DNA of 64,000 nt, from NCBI RefSeq assembly GCF_030014955.1, contig NZ_JAGRPV010000001.1, forward strand, positions 6,386,001 to 6,450,000. The letters are read 5' to 3'. Source of the stretch: Cohnella hashimotonis (GTDB lineage: Bacteria > Bacillota > Bacilli > Paenibacillales > Paenibacillaceae). The first letter of the stretch is position 1; every line of letters starts with the position of its first letter. Both the position numbers and the translations under genes were made by a program. The notes beneath the pieces are model-generated. The model saw only the letters and a list, made by a program, of their open reading frames with translations, was not told the DNA's origin and did no database searches. Of this stretch, positions 18,774 to 27,055 are shown in pieces.

Positions 18774-19721
18774 CTAACCTTTCAGCGCGCCGATTGTAAT
18801 GCCCTTGACGAAATATCGCTGAATAAACGGATACAGCAGGAAGATCGGGCCGATCGTGACGCATACGGTCGCCAGCTGGACGCTGTAGGTCGGCAGGGGC
18901 TGCCCGTAGTTCGTCTGGCTGCCGCCGACATAGGCGCCGATGTTGATGTTGGAGATGAGCTGGCGGATCATGATCTGCAGCGGATGCAGCTTGTAATCGT
19001 CGATGAACAGAAGCGCGAGGAAAAAGTCGTTCCAGTATTGCAGCGCGTAGAACAGGCCCACGGTCGCGATGACCGGCTTCGAGATCGGCAGGATGATGCC
19101 GAAGAAGATCCGCAGGTCGTTCGCGCCGTCCACGGTCGCCGCTTCGTTGATCTCGTAGGGCAGCGTCCGGAAAAACGACACCATGATGAAGGCGAAGAAC
19201 GGGTTGAGCAGGTACGGCAGTATGAGCGCCCAGAGCGTATCTTTCAGATGGAGCCAGTTGGCGATCAGGATGTAGAAGCCGACCAGACCCGCGCCGAATA
19301 TCATCGTAAAGTAAGTCAGGAAGGACAGCGCGCTGCGGTACTTTACTTTCGGATGCGCGAGCACATAAGCGTACATCGCCGTGATCAGCACGGCGAGCGC
19401 GGTGCCGGCTACCGTGACGGTCGTCGAGACCATGTAGCTGCTGGCCACCTGCTTGCCGCGGAACAGGAACTCGTAGGCGCCGGTGGAGAAAATTTTGGGA
19501 ATCAGCTGATAGCCGTAACGCTTGATCGCGGACTCGTCGGCGAACGAATTGATCGCCACGATCCAGAATGGCAGCAGGCAGACGAGCGCGAACAGCCCGG
19601 TGAAGGCGTAGATGAAGCCCACGAACGCCCTCTCCGACGGGGAGCGGTCCGCCTTGATCTTCATGGCCTTTCCGGCTCGGCCAAGCTTGCCGGATTGCGC
19701 TTGGGTGATGGAGCTTTCCAT
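18774..19721 (-). CDS. ABC sugar permease B2 (CUT1, LplC type)
   Basis: 315 residues, about six membrane segments. The EAA loop reads INEAATVDGANDLRI followed by ILPISKPVI. A basic N-terminal stretch of ~35 residues precedes the first segment. It starts 37 bp after the stop of permease B1. The upstream AAAGGCGG is a fair ribosome site. Confidence 0.92.
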   Translation of the reverse strand: MESSITQAQSGKLGRAGKAMKIKADRSPSERAFVGFIYAFTGLFALVCLLPFWIVAINSFADESAIKRYGYQLIPKIFSTGAYEFLFRGKQVASSYMVSTTVTVAGTALAVLITAMYAYVLAHPKVKYRSALSFLTYFTMIFGAGLVGFYILIANWLHLKDTLWALILPYLLNPFFAFIMVSFFRTLPYEINEAATVDGANDLRIFFGIILPISKPVIATVGLFYALQYWNDFFLALLFIDDYKLHPLQIMIRQLISNINIGAYVGGSQTNYGQPLPTYSVQLATVCVTIGPIFLLYPFIQRYFVKGITIGALKG

Positions 19722-19758
19722 GCGTGGATGCCGCCTTTCTATTGGACAAATTCAGAAT

Positions 19759-20670
19759 CTAAAATAAGCTGGAGTCTTTGTCGATCCGTCTGGCGATGGC
19801 GTTGAAGATGACGATCGTCACAAGCCCCATCACCGACTGGTACATGATAATGGCCGATGACTTGCTGAAGTCGCCCAGCTGCCGCAGCGCCCGGTACGAA
19901 TACGTGTCGATGACGTCCGTCGTCGGATACAGCGGCGCCGTATCGCCGACGATGCCGTAGATCATGCCGAAGTCGCCGTAGAAGATCCGTCCGACGCCGA
20001 GCAGCGCGAGCACGATCAGCACGTTGCGGATGAGCGGAATGGTAATATGGATGATCTGCTGGAACCTTGTCGCTCCGTCGATTTTGGCGCTCTCGTAATA
20101 TTCGCCCGAGATGCCCGTGATCGCCGCGAGGAAAATAATCGAGTAGTAGCCCGCGAATTTCCACACATAGATGAACGTCAGCACGCCCGGCCAGATGCCC
20201 GGCTTCAGGTACCAGTTCTGCGGGTCCATCCCGTTGTCGATCAGCAAGCGGTTCAGGATGCCGTCCGTCGTATTGAGGAAGGCGAACGTCATCATGCTGA
20301 CGACCAGCCACGAGATGAAGTAGGGCAGGAAAATGAGCGACTGCGCAATCTTCTTGTAGAGCCGGCTGTGGATCTCGTTCAGGAAAATCGCCAGTAGCAG
20401 TGCGATTCCGAGGCCGCAGACGATGAACAGTCCGTTCAAAAACACCGTGTTGAACGTCACTTTGTACCAGTCGCTGCTCATAAAGAAAAATTTGAAATTG
20501 TCGAAACCGACCCACTCGCTCCCCCATAATCCGTCGGCAAGCCGATATTTTTTGAACGCGATCAGGTGGCCGGCCATGGGTACGTAAGCGAATACGATCA
20601 GGAACAACAGACCGGGCAGCGCGAGCACGTATAAATATTTGTTGCGTACGATTTCTCTTACGATGGGCAC
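19759..20670 (-). CDS. ABC sugar permease B1 (CUT1, LplB type), GTG start
   Basis: 303 residues, first gene of the transporter B operon. The start is GTG at 20670, with AGAAGGG about 7 nt upstream and the first membrane segment YLYVLALPGLLFLIVFAYV soon after. The EAA loop reads YYESAKIDGATRFQQI. Upstream lies an 826-bp gene-free stretch and the sensor-type AraC gene, the usual partner of such operons in Paenibacillus. Confidence 0.9.
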   Translation of the reverse strand: MPIVREIVRNKYLYVLALPGLLFLIVFAYVPMAGHLIAFKKYRLADGLWGSEWVGFDNFKFFFMSSDWYKVTFNTVFLNGLFIVCGLGIALLLAIFLNEIHSRLYKKIAQSLIFLPYFISWLVVSMMTFAFLNTTDGILNRLLIDNGMDPQNWYLKPGIWPGVLTFIYVWKFAGYYSIIFLAAITGISGEYYESAKIDGATRFQQIIHITIPLIRNVLIVLALLGVGRIFYGDFGMIYGIVGDTAPLYPTTDVIDTYSYRALRQLGDFSKSSAIIMYQSVMGLVTIVIFNAIARRIDKDSSLF

Positions 20671-21079
20671 CTTGAATCCCTTCTCCTCTCCTGCTGGCTG
20701 CGTTTGATTGGCGATGTCCCAAGCTTAGGTCCGGTCCGAACGGTCTGTATAGTTCTGGTTGAGGAAATGGGGCGGAAGCGGCGTTCTGCATACGGAAAAA
20801 GCCCGCGGCGGCGCGGATTCGTCAAGGTATTGAATGCGGAGATCGGGTTCGAAAACGGGAAATACCGCGGAAAACAGGGCTAAATTTCTCCCCTCTATCC
20901 CTTCGGCCTGCCGGTCCCCGCTCGTGTCGCCCATCGTGCTGCTTCCGACCGCAGATCGTCCGATCATTCGAGAGGAACCGTTACACGTCCGCTTCAACTC
21001 GCCAACCTGCCCAATCATCCGACAGCCATTCGGATGAGCCGGCCTAATGCCTGCCCGCGTCGTTCCTTCGCCATAAAGC

Positions 21080-21151
21080 CTGCAAATATACATCTAATTT
21101 TGGCGATGCCGACCCTTTCGAGAAGAAAAGATGCAAAAGCGCATGTATTTT
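21080..21151 (+). repeat. Dispersed intergenic repeat, copy A
   Basis: About 72 bp resembling copy B at 59884-59956. Shared landmarks in order: TATACATCTA, a GGC..GCC..CCCTTT block, an AAG purine run, then AAGATGCAAA and GCAT with a T-rich end. The terminal hairpin is weaker here (ATGC/GCAT at 21131-21144) than in copy B. Confidence 0.5.
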
Positions 21152-21308
21152 CGTCTATCAGCCCGATTTCAGGCTTGTGCATTGCATTTACCTGCACATT
21201 TGCAGGTAGTTCATCACGTGCTGTTGATCGGCAGAAAATACATGTACAAACGCAGTTTTTTTCGCCCCGCCCTACGTCCGATAGTCCCAATCTTGTGGAC
21301 TTCATGTC

Positions 21309-21349
21309 AAAAACCGCTCTTCAAGTCATTCACATGACTTGAAGAGCGG
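21309..21349 (-). terminator. Rho-independent terminator of the AraC regulator gene
   Basis: A perfect 15-bp stem (21314-21328 with 21335-21349) with a 6-nt loop, followed on the minus strand by TTTTT (21313-21309). It lies about 150 bp after the stop at 21497. Confidence 0.9.
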
Positions 21350-21496
21350 CTCGCTCCTTACCCGTTCGCTTTAACTTGCTTGTGTCACCTATGTCCTGGC
21401 GGGAAGCGCGACGCTCCCCTGACGTTCCACTTTACATCTATGTCTCTCATCTACGCCTTACTCGCTTTGCCTTGCCCAAATCGCTTCCCCCTGCCC

Positions 21497-23782
21497 CTAT
21501 CCCCCCAGCGTGTCCCTGTATTGGGTGGGCGTCAATCCTGTCGCTTTCTTGAAGATCGTGAAGAAGTGGCTCTTCGTCTGGAAGCCCGCGCGCTCCCCGA
21601 TGTCCGTGACCGTCCAGTCCGTCGTCGCCAGCAGCTCCTTGACCTTGGCGATTCGCTCCTGCAGGATGTATTCGGACAACGTCACGTCCAGCGACTCCTT
21701 GAACAGCTGCCTCACGTGCCGGGAGGAGAGCGAGACATGCTCTGAGATCTCCTCGATCGTGAGCATCGGATCGTGCAGGTGGTTGCGCACGTAGTCCACG
21801 ATATCCCTCACGATCTCGTCCCGCCGGCTCGCTCCCTTCTTGCTGCTCAGCTCCTCGACAATGACGAGCAGCTCGCGCTCGAGCCATGCCCGTACGCCCG
21901 TCAGCGTATCGAACGACTCGAGAATGCTCTCGATCCCCTCGATCGACGAGACCGACGGCAGCTTGTTGAACGTCTTGAACAGCGTATACAGCATAAGCGA
22001 CAGCTGAATCTTGCTCTGCGCATAGTGCATCGTCTGCATATGGGCGAACAAGCGATCCAACCCTGCGGCGGCTTCGTCGGCTTTGCCCATGCGCACGCTT
22101 TTGATCAACTCGTCGAGCAGTTGGTCGTCCGGCAGGGGCTGCACGCTGCGCATATAATTTTCAAAATCGCGTTCCAGATAGATCTTGTCCTCGCCTGAAA
22201 CGAACTTGAGCATCGTCAGCTCGAGAATGTGCTGGTACGCGGCCCGGATATCGTCGCCGAACGCCCGCGCCTCGCTGACGGCAACCGTCACCCGAATCTG
22301 CGTCCACCGGTCGATCTGCGACTTGGCTTCCTCGAGCAGTCCAGTCAATCGCGCCGCCTGTACCCCGTCCCCGGAGAGCAGCAGCACGACATGGTCGCTT
22401 CCCAGGTCCACCGCCTCGGCGCCTCCGTTCCGCCGCAGAATCTCCTCCTCGATGTTGCCCATCGCGTACTTCATCAGCTTGCGCGAGGCAAACTCGTACT
22501 TCTCCTGAAACGCGCTGTACCCGTCGATGCGGATCACGCCGATATACAGGTTCCCGTACGCGAACAGTTCCGAGTGCTCCCGCAAATACTGCTCGACAGG
22601 CGGAATCAGCTTACCCTGAAGAATCCACTGACGCAGGTATTCCGACTTGATGACGTCCCGGTGCTCGCGCATCGAAGAGTCGAGCTCCACCATCCGGCTC
22701 TCCAGCATCTCGATGCCGTACCGGATGACGCTGTGCTCGGCCAGCGGGCCCTCGTCCTGCCTGCGTTGCAGCGACGGTCCGAGCTTGGTCTCCAACTGGC
22801 TCGCCAACTGGGAGAATGGCTTATAGGTACGCCTCGAATTCCAGAACAGGATGCCAAGAAGCAGCGCTACCAGTCCCGCCAGCACAATCATCAGCTTGGT
22901 GCGGAACGCGTAAAAGTCCGCATTGATTCCCTCCAGCTTGGCCATCTGATAAAGGGTCCAGCCCTGCGGCTCGATCCTGGCGTACTGTACGGACCACGAT
23001 TCCTTTTCGAATCGCTGCTTGAAGCTGCCGGAAGCGCCGGAAGCGCGAGACGCGAGCTCCTTGTACAGCCCCTCGCTCGATCCGGACGCCTCCGCCGCTC
23101 CCGACGCGGCCCCCTCTTCATCCGGACCGAGCATCAGCCGCCCTTCCTCGTCGAGCATAAAGGAGATAAACCCCGCACCCTTGTTTTCCTTGAGCAAATA
23201 CTGCTTCATCAGCGCGTCGTCGAGCAGCAGCACCAAATAACCGTACGAGGGCTGGCCCGACGGCACGGTGGGGATCATCAGCGCCAGCGAACGCGTACCG
23301 GACGTACGATGAACGAAAAAGCGCTGGTAAGCCTTGGCCGGCGTCTTCGCAAGCCGCAAAATGTCCTGGTCGTCAAAATCGGCGAACGAAGTAATGCCGT
23401 ATGCGATGTCGATCACGTGCTCGGTACGCATATTGAGCAGGTACGCGTTTTTCAGAAAAGGCTCGGTCGTCCTGTACTTGGCCGCCGCCGCGATCGCCTC
23501 GATCTCGTGGTCCTGCGTCTCCGCATCGGCCGTCATCCAAGCCTGCACGCTTTTGTCGGCGTACATGGTGAAGCCGTAGGCGATCATTTTATCGAGGATG
23601 AAGGCTGCATTGTCCCGGGAATGCGTAATCTCGGTCTTGTTCACCTTGTCGATCTGGTTCAATGCGAAAATCGAGAACTGCCGAGTCATAAAAAACACGA
23701 CGGGCACGGAGACGAGGACGAACAGCAGGCACGAGCCCAAGAAAATGCGGATATGCGTCCTTCTCGGCATAAGCTTCTTCAT
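21497..23782 (-). CDS. Membrane-anchored AraC-family regulator with extracellular sensor
   Basis: 761 residues. A transmembrane segment (about residues 10-30) is followed by an extracellular Cache-like region, a second membrane segment near residue 300 (LVALLLGILFW), a cytoplasmic linker and a C-terminal AraC DNA-binding domain with two helix-turn-helix motifs (last ~105 residues, ending GLTPTQYRDTLGG). This layout is common beside CUT1 operons in Paenibacillus, where the protein senses extracellular sugar directly or through the binding protein. ATG 23782 is chosen because GGGGAG lies 10 nt upstream; an in-frame ATG at 23791 abuts that ribosome site. It reads toward transporter B and has its own promoter and terminator. 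Confidence 0.88.
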   Translation of the reverse strand: MKKLMPRRTHIRIFLGSCLLFVLVSVPVVFFMTRQFSIFALNQIDKVNKTEITHSRDNAAFILDKMIAYGFTMYADKSVQAWMTADAETQDHEIEAIAAAAKYRTTEPFLKNAYLLNMRTEHVIDIAYGITSFADFDDQDILRLAKTPAKAYQRFFVHRTSGTRSLALMIPTVPSGQPSYGYLVLLLDDALMKQYLLKENKGAGFISFMLDEEGRLMLGPDEEGAASGAAEASGSSEGLYKELASRASGASGSFKQRFEKESWSVQYARIEPQGWTLYQMAKLEGINADFYAFRTKLMIVLAGLVALLLGILFWNSRRTYKPFSQLASQLETKLGPSLQRRQDEGPLAEHSVIRYGIEMLESRMVELDSSMREHRDVIKSEYLRQWILQGKLIPPVEQYLREHSELFAYGNLYIGVIRIDGYSAFQEKYEFASRKLMKYAMGNIEEEILRRNGGAEAVDLGSDHVVLLLSGDGVQAARLTGLLEEAKSQIDRWTQIRVTVAVSEARAFGDDIRAAYQHILELTMLKFVSGEDKIYLERDFENYMRSVQPLPDDQLLDELIKSVRMGKADEAAAGLDRLFAHMQTMHYAQSKIQLSLMLYTLFKTFNKLPSVSSIEGIESILESFDTLTGVRAWLERELLVIVEELSSKKGASRRDEIVRDIVDYVRNHLHDPMLTIEEISEHVSLSSRHVRQLFKESLDVTLSEYILQERIAKVKELLATTDWTVTDIGERAGFQTKSHFFTIFKKATGLTPTQYRDTLGG

Positions 23783-23831
23783 CGACGTCATTCTCCCCGC
23801 GCGCTGGTAAATTCATCTTGCCCATAAACCC

Positions 23832-23874
23832 ATGTTCTTTTAGAACATTATCGCATGAAAAACAAACATTACAA
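23832..23874 (-). promoter_or_regulatory. Promoter and palindromic operator candidate of the sensor AraC gene
   Basis: On the minus strand TTGTAA (23869-23874) and GATAAT (23847-23852) are 16 bp apart, a reasonable sigma-A promoter. A perfect inverted repeat ATGTTCT-TTT-AGAACAT (23832-23848) begins at the -10 element and covers the expected start of transcription, a typical repressor position. Confidence 0.5.
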
Positions 23875-23900
23875 TCCCCCTAAAAGTCGTTCTTCCGCGC

Positions 23901-23938
23901 AAAAAAGACTCCACTCCGCGCTTGCCGGAGTGAAGTCC
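23901..23938 (-). terminator. Rho-independent terminator of the small membrane protein operon
   Basis: On the minus strand an inverted repeat built on CACTCCG/CGGAGTG with GACT/AGTC outer pairs is followed by TTTTTT (23906-23901). It lies about 17 bp after the stop at 23955. Confidence 0.85.
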
Positions 23939-23954
23939 GTGTCCAATAAAGCTG

Positions 23955-24404
23955 TCAGCCTTCTTTACGCATAAAACGAAGATGCCATCGCAAGAACAGC
24001 AGGCCAAGAAAGTAAACCGCACTGGAATAGTAAAGCGACCACCCTTTATACACCAGATACCCCGTCTTGATCGACAGCCATTCGAAAAAGAGAGCCGCGG
24101 CGACTGCTGCAACTAGATAAAGCACGAACAGCTTTGGACCCGACGGCATGAAGTTCAAAGCCAATACGCCGGCGGTAGGCGGGAGCGCGATCTGCAGGAT
24201 GAGATCGGACAGAGACACGTCGGGATTGATAAAATCGTAGAGATCGAGCAGCAAACCGAATGAGAGATCGGTATAGATCGTGAGCGCGATCATGACGAAA
24301 TACGTGATATAAATTTCCTTCCCGGTTAGTCGCTTTGGCGAAAAAATCAGCGCGGCGACGGCCGCTGCGGCGCTGGAATAGGCAAACCAATTTCCGGCAT
24401 GCAT
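23955..24404 (-). CDS. Small polytopic membrane protein of unknown function
   Basis: 149 residues with about five hydrophobic segments and a basic C-terminus (RFMRKEG). ATG 24404 (MHAGNWF) is chosen because GGGAGG lies 7 nt upstream. The layout and size resemble the CBO0543-like family of Firmicutes membrane proteins, but this is only a weak impression. It is the last of three genes read together on the minus strand, 26 bp after the gene at 24431-24889. No function is proposed. Confidence 0.75.
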   Translation of the reverse strand: MHAGNWFAYSSAAAAVAALIFSPKRLTGKEIYITYFVMIALTIYTDLSFGLLLDLYDFINPDVSLSDLILQIALPPTAGVLALNFMPSGPKLFVLYLVAAVAAALFFEWLSIKTGYLVYKGWSLYYSSAVYFLGLLFLRWHLRFMRKEG

Positions 24405-24430
24405 GGCATCACCTCCCGTTTCGATGTGGA

Positions 24431-24889
24431 TTATTTCGTTTTGGCCAATCCGAGCGCCTTGTGGTCCCACAGGATATCGGTCACAATCGAGGTCTTATCC
24501 TCTTCGCAGGTCACCACCAGGATGACGTCCCCTCGGTTCCCCTTGAGGATCGCGGTCCGTCTTTTCCGGCGCTTCCTCAGATATAGAAGCCCGTTGATCG
24601 CGATGCCTAGAACGAACCCGGCAACTGCCCCGATAAGACCCCAAATGACCGGTCCCCAGGCCCAGACGAACCCTTTACTCGCCCCGACCGTAGCGAACAT
24701 AAAGGCCAGGACCATGCCTTTGTCCAAGAAGGACAAGCCGTCCGCGCGGTGCAGGCTGTCCATCAGCCGCGGCTCTTCCTTGCGCATGTCGAGCGGCACT
24801 GCGTAGATTGAAGAGACGCCGTGCGCCTCCAGCTCCGTAATGGCAATCTCGAGCAGGGTCGAGTAATCGAACGTCGCGAATATCTGCAT
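24431..24889 (-). CDS. Hypothetical protein with central Gly/Ala-rich membrane segments
   Basis: 152 residues. A soluble N-terminal part (~1-60) with FATFDYSTLLEIAITELEAHG looks like a small alpha/beta regulatory fold. It is followed by two Gly/Ala-rich membrane segments (~60-105), a basic patch RKRRKRR and a soluble C-terminal part with ILVVTCEEDKTS. Generally similar layouts occur in small stress proteins with a glycine-rich central hairpin. Its ATG overlaps the TGA of the upstream gene (TGATG at 24887-24891), so the two are translationally coupled. Function unknown. Confidence 0.75.
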   Translation of the reverse strand: MQIFATFDYSTLLEIAITELEAHGVSSIYAVPLDMRKEEPRLMDSLHRADGLSFLDKGMVLAFMFATVGASKGFVWAWGPVIWGLIGAVAGFVLGIAINGLLYLRKRRKRRTAILKGNRGDVILVVTCEEDKTSIVTDILWDHKALGLAKTK

Positions 24890-25677
24890 CAGTCCACTTT
24901 GCTCCCGATCGTTAATGTGACGCCTGGCGGCTGGTAGTTTTGAACGAGGTGGCGTTTTAAGGAATGGTCAAAAAGCTTGTTGTTCTCCACGGTGGTGACA
25001 TAAGCGTCGTAGATCGTAAAAAAGTAAAATGAGGGAACGTACAGCAGCCACTGGGCGTCCACTGCCTCCTTGGACGACCGAAGATCGCCAAGAATCAGGT
25101 CGTGCACGGCGAGAATGATATGGGACTCGCGTACGAGCACGATCGTACTTATCAGAATAAAGGTAGCGAGCACAATGCGATGAAGGTAAAGCTGTCCGAC
25201 GCTCGGTATGCCGATCGACCAGATGACTGCGATCCATGGCTTGCGCTTGTCGAGATAATTGACCTCGAGCGCGCCGATGCTGAATTCGCTGTACCTCGCG
25301 TTCTCCCTGCGCGCCAGCACGTACACTTTGTTCATATCGACCGCCGTACGGTAGCTGTCCCAGATCGCGAACAAATAGACGGGGATATACAGGGACATAA
25401 ACCTGGGGTCCAGCGCGTCTCGCGCCGCTTGGAACTCGCCGTTGAACGAATGGATGATGGCGAGATTCAGGTGAATTTTCTGGTTGATATAAAACTCCCA
25501 TAGGATCAGCAAGTACCCACGGATATATTTGTTCAGCAGCAGATGGCCGAAGCCCGGGAACGCCGTCGACCAAAAAGCGATCGTATACGGATTGCGTTTG
25601 TGAATCTGCGTCGTCCCGAACATGCTGACGTATGCCTGGTAGCGTCTGGCGCGAAAGGGATTGGAGAAGTTGTCCAT
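24889..25677 (-). CDS. Hypothetical multi-pass membrane protein with internal duplication
   Basis: 262 residues. The start ATG 25677 (MDNFSNPF) has GGGGTG about 6 nt upstream; a longer in-frame extension to 25869 runs into the terminator hairpin and is unlikely. Two halves repeat the same pattern: KRNPYTIAFWSTAFPGFGHLLLNKYIRG versus KRKPWIAVIWSIGIPSVGQLYLHRIVLA, each followed by a long hydrophobic helix and an (I/L)WDSYRTAVDMNK or IYDAYVTTVENNK segment. It is the first gene of a three-gene operon. Not recognised; the duplicated PGFGHLLL/PSVGQLYL motif resembles TM2-type small membrane domains. Confidence 0.75.
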   Translation of the reverse strand: MDNFSNPFRARRYQAYVSMFGTTQIHKRNPYTIAFWSTAFPGFGHLLLNKYIRGYLLILWEFYINQKIHLNLAIIHSFNGEFQAARDALDPRFMSLYIPVYLFAIWDSYRTAVDMNKVYVLARRENARYSEFSIGALEVNYLDKRKPWIAVIWSIGIPSVGQLYLHRIVLATFILISTIVLVRESHIILAVHDLILGDLRSSKEAVDAQWLLYVPSFYFFTIYDAYVTTVENNKLFDHSLKRHLVQNYQPPGVTLTIGSKVD

Positions 25678-25804
25678 CGATTCACCCCGAAGTCCATGAC
25701 CGATATTAAGCGAAAGACGCGATTCGCCGCAACGCTCGCAATTGTAGATTGTTCCTTGGCAGGATGAATTATTCATCCATGATGCCATGAAGGAAGCGCA
25801 GCAT

Positions 25805-25849
25805 AAAAAAGGACGAAAGAAGAGAGCCAGCCTCTTTATCGTCCTTTTT
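25805..25849 (-). terminator. Terminator of the oxidoreductase gene (bidirectional in form)
   Basis: Inverted repeat AAAAAGGACGA/TCGTCCTTTTT with partly paired AAGAAGAGA/CTCTTTA inside. Both strands end in a T run. It lies 25 bp after the stop at 25874. Confidence 0.85.
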
Positions 25850-25873
25850 ATGATACGGAATATTCTCAAACGG

Positions 25874-26869
25874 TCAGGCTTCGGTCGGATACTTGAGCCC
25901 CCACGGTTCGCGGACCCGGTCGAGCGTCTCCATGATGCGCACCGTCTCGTCGACCGTCAGCGTTTCGCTCTCCTTACGGCCCTCGCGCAGACACTCCATT
26001 GCCTCGATTGCCTGGTAGAAGTGACCCGAGGGCTCGAGCTCATGCTTGAAGTCGACCGGCTCCTCGCCGTTTACATGGAGCGTAGCGGCTTTTGCGAAAA
26101 GGAAGCCCGGCACGACGATGCGTCCCTTTGTGCCGTAAATAACGGCCTCGTTGGACATGGCCAGCCGAACCGCGCCGTGCAGGGAAGCCGTACGGCCGCC
26201 GCCGTACTCGAACAGCAGCGAGAACTGCTCGTCCACGCCCGTCTCGCCGATGACGACGGAGCTCGCAATCTTGGAAGGCTGCTCCCCGCCGTATACCATC
26301 GAAGCGAACGACACCGGGTAGATACCGGCGTCGAGCAGCGTGCCGCCGCCTTTTTCCTTGTTCAGCAAGCGCCCCTCGGGATTCCAGCCCGCGTCGAAGC
26401 CGAACTCCGCCTTCACGATGCGCACGTCGCCGATGACGCCGCTGTCCAGCCATTCCCGCACCTTGACGATCGCGGGCAGATAACGCGTCCACATCGCTTC
26501 CATAAGGAAGAGCCCCTTCTCGCGCGCCAGATCCGCGATTTCCTTGGCCTCGGCCGCGTTGATCGTGAACGGCTTCTCGCAGAGCACGGACTTGCCGCCG
26601 CGCAGCAGCGTCAGCGCGTTCTCCTTGTGAATCGGGTGCAGCGTGCCGATGTAGACGATCTCGACGTCCGGGTCGGCCGCGAGCTCCTCGCAGCTGCCGT
26701 AGGCGCGCGGGATGCCGAACTTCTCGGCAAAGGCCTGCGCCTTGTCCAGCGAGCGTCCGGCTACCGCGACGAGCTCCGCGCCCGGCGCGTGCGGCAGCTC
26801 CGTGGCGAAGTTGTCCGAGATGCCCCCCGGCCCCATAATGCCCCATTTTACGATGCGTTGTTCCGCCAT
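25874..26869 (-). CDS. Gfo/Idh/MocA-family NAD(P)-dependent oxidoreductase
   Basis: 331 residues, cytoplasmic. The N-terminal Rossmann fold shows the nucleotide loop GIMGPGGIS and the family signature CEKPF, with the catalytic Lys in that motif. The C-terminal alpha/beta domain follows (MEAMWTRYLPA, GGGTLLDAGIYPV). It is closest in style to dihydrodiol-dehydrogenase-like members that oxidise sugars or cyclic diols. Start ATG 26869 has GGAG 8 nt upstream. It stands alone between two terminator-like hairpins. Substrate unknown. Confidence 0.9.
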   Translation of the reverse strand: MAEQRIVKWGIMGPGGISDNFATELPHAPGAELVAVAGRSLDKAQAFAEKFGIPRAYGSCEELAADPDVEIVYIGTLHPIHKENALTLLRGGKSVLCEKPFTINAAEAKEIADLAREKGLFLMEAMWTRYLPAIVKVREWLDSGVIGDVRIVKAEFGFDAGWNPEGRLLNKEKGGGTLLDAGIYPVSFASMVYGGEQPSKIASSVVIGETGVDEQFSLLFEYGGGRTASLHGAVRLAMSNEAVIYGTKGRIVVPGFLFAKAATLHVNGEEPVDFKHELEPSGHFYQAIEAMECLREGRKESETLTVDETVRIMETLDRVREPWGLKYPTEA

Positions 26870-26969
26870 GATCGAGTCTCCTTTTCCAATCAGATAACTC
26901 TACCTTAACCGATTCGGAAGAGGAAGCAAAGCGATTCGGCGAAAAATTAACACGTGTTCACAAACGAGC

Positions 26970-27001
26970 GGAAGCGAAGGGGATCTCGCCCCTCCGCTTC
27001 C
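26970..27001 (-). terminator. Hairpin after the second Gfo/Idh/MocA gene
   Basis: Arms GGAAGCG-A-AGGGG and CCCCT-C-CGCTTCC pair 12 of 13 positions with a 6-nt loop. The minus-strand tail GCTCGTTTG is only weakly U-rich. It lies 55 bp after the stop at 27056. Confidence 0.55.
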
Positions 27002-27055
27002 TTAAGCACATGCAAGTTTAATGCCGCTGCTTGTAAACGCCGTTAACGCAACCGC

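Larger units (their letters stand above)
20671..21496. other. 826-bp gene-free region upstream of transporter B
   Basis: No convincing coding sequence. Short frames on both strands lack ribosome sites and recognisable domains. It contains a strong minus-strand terminator (21309-21349) and one copy (21080-21151) of a dispersed repeat found again at 59884-59956. The promoter of transporter B must lie in the part nearest 20670, but no clear -35/-10 pair was seen. Confidence 0.6.

Noticed and set aside
20725..21093. 122-codon minus frame upstream of transporter B
   Set aside because: No domain, no ribosome site, and composition like non-coding sequence.
23832..23848. LexA (SOS) box
   Set aside because: The half-sites are GTTC...GAAC, the reverse of the Gram-positive GAAC-N4-GTTC arrangement.
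25678..25869. N-terminal extension of the membrane protein at 24889-25677
   Set aside because: It would read through the terminator hairpin at 25805-25849 and gives a Cys-rich, non-conserved-looking tail.
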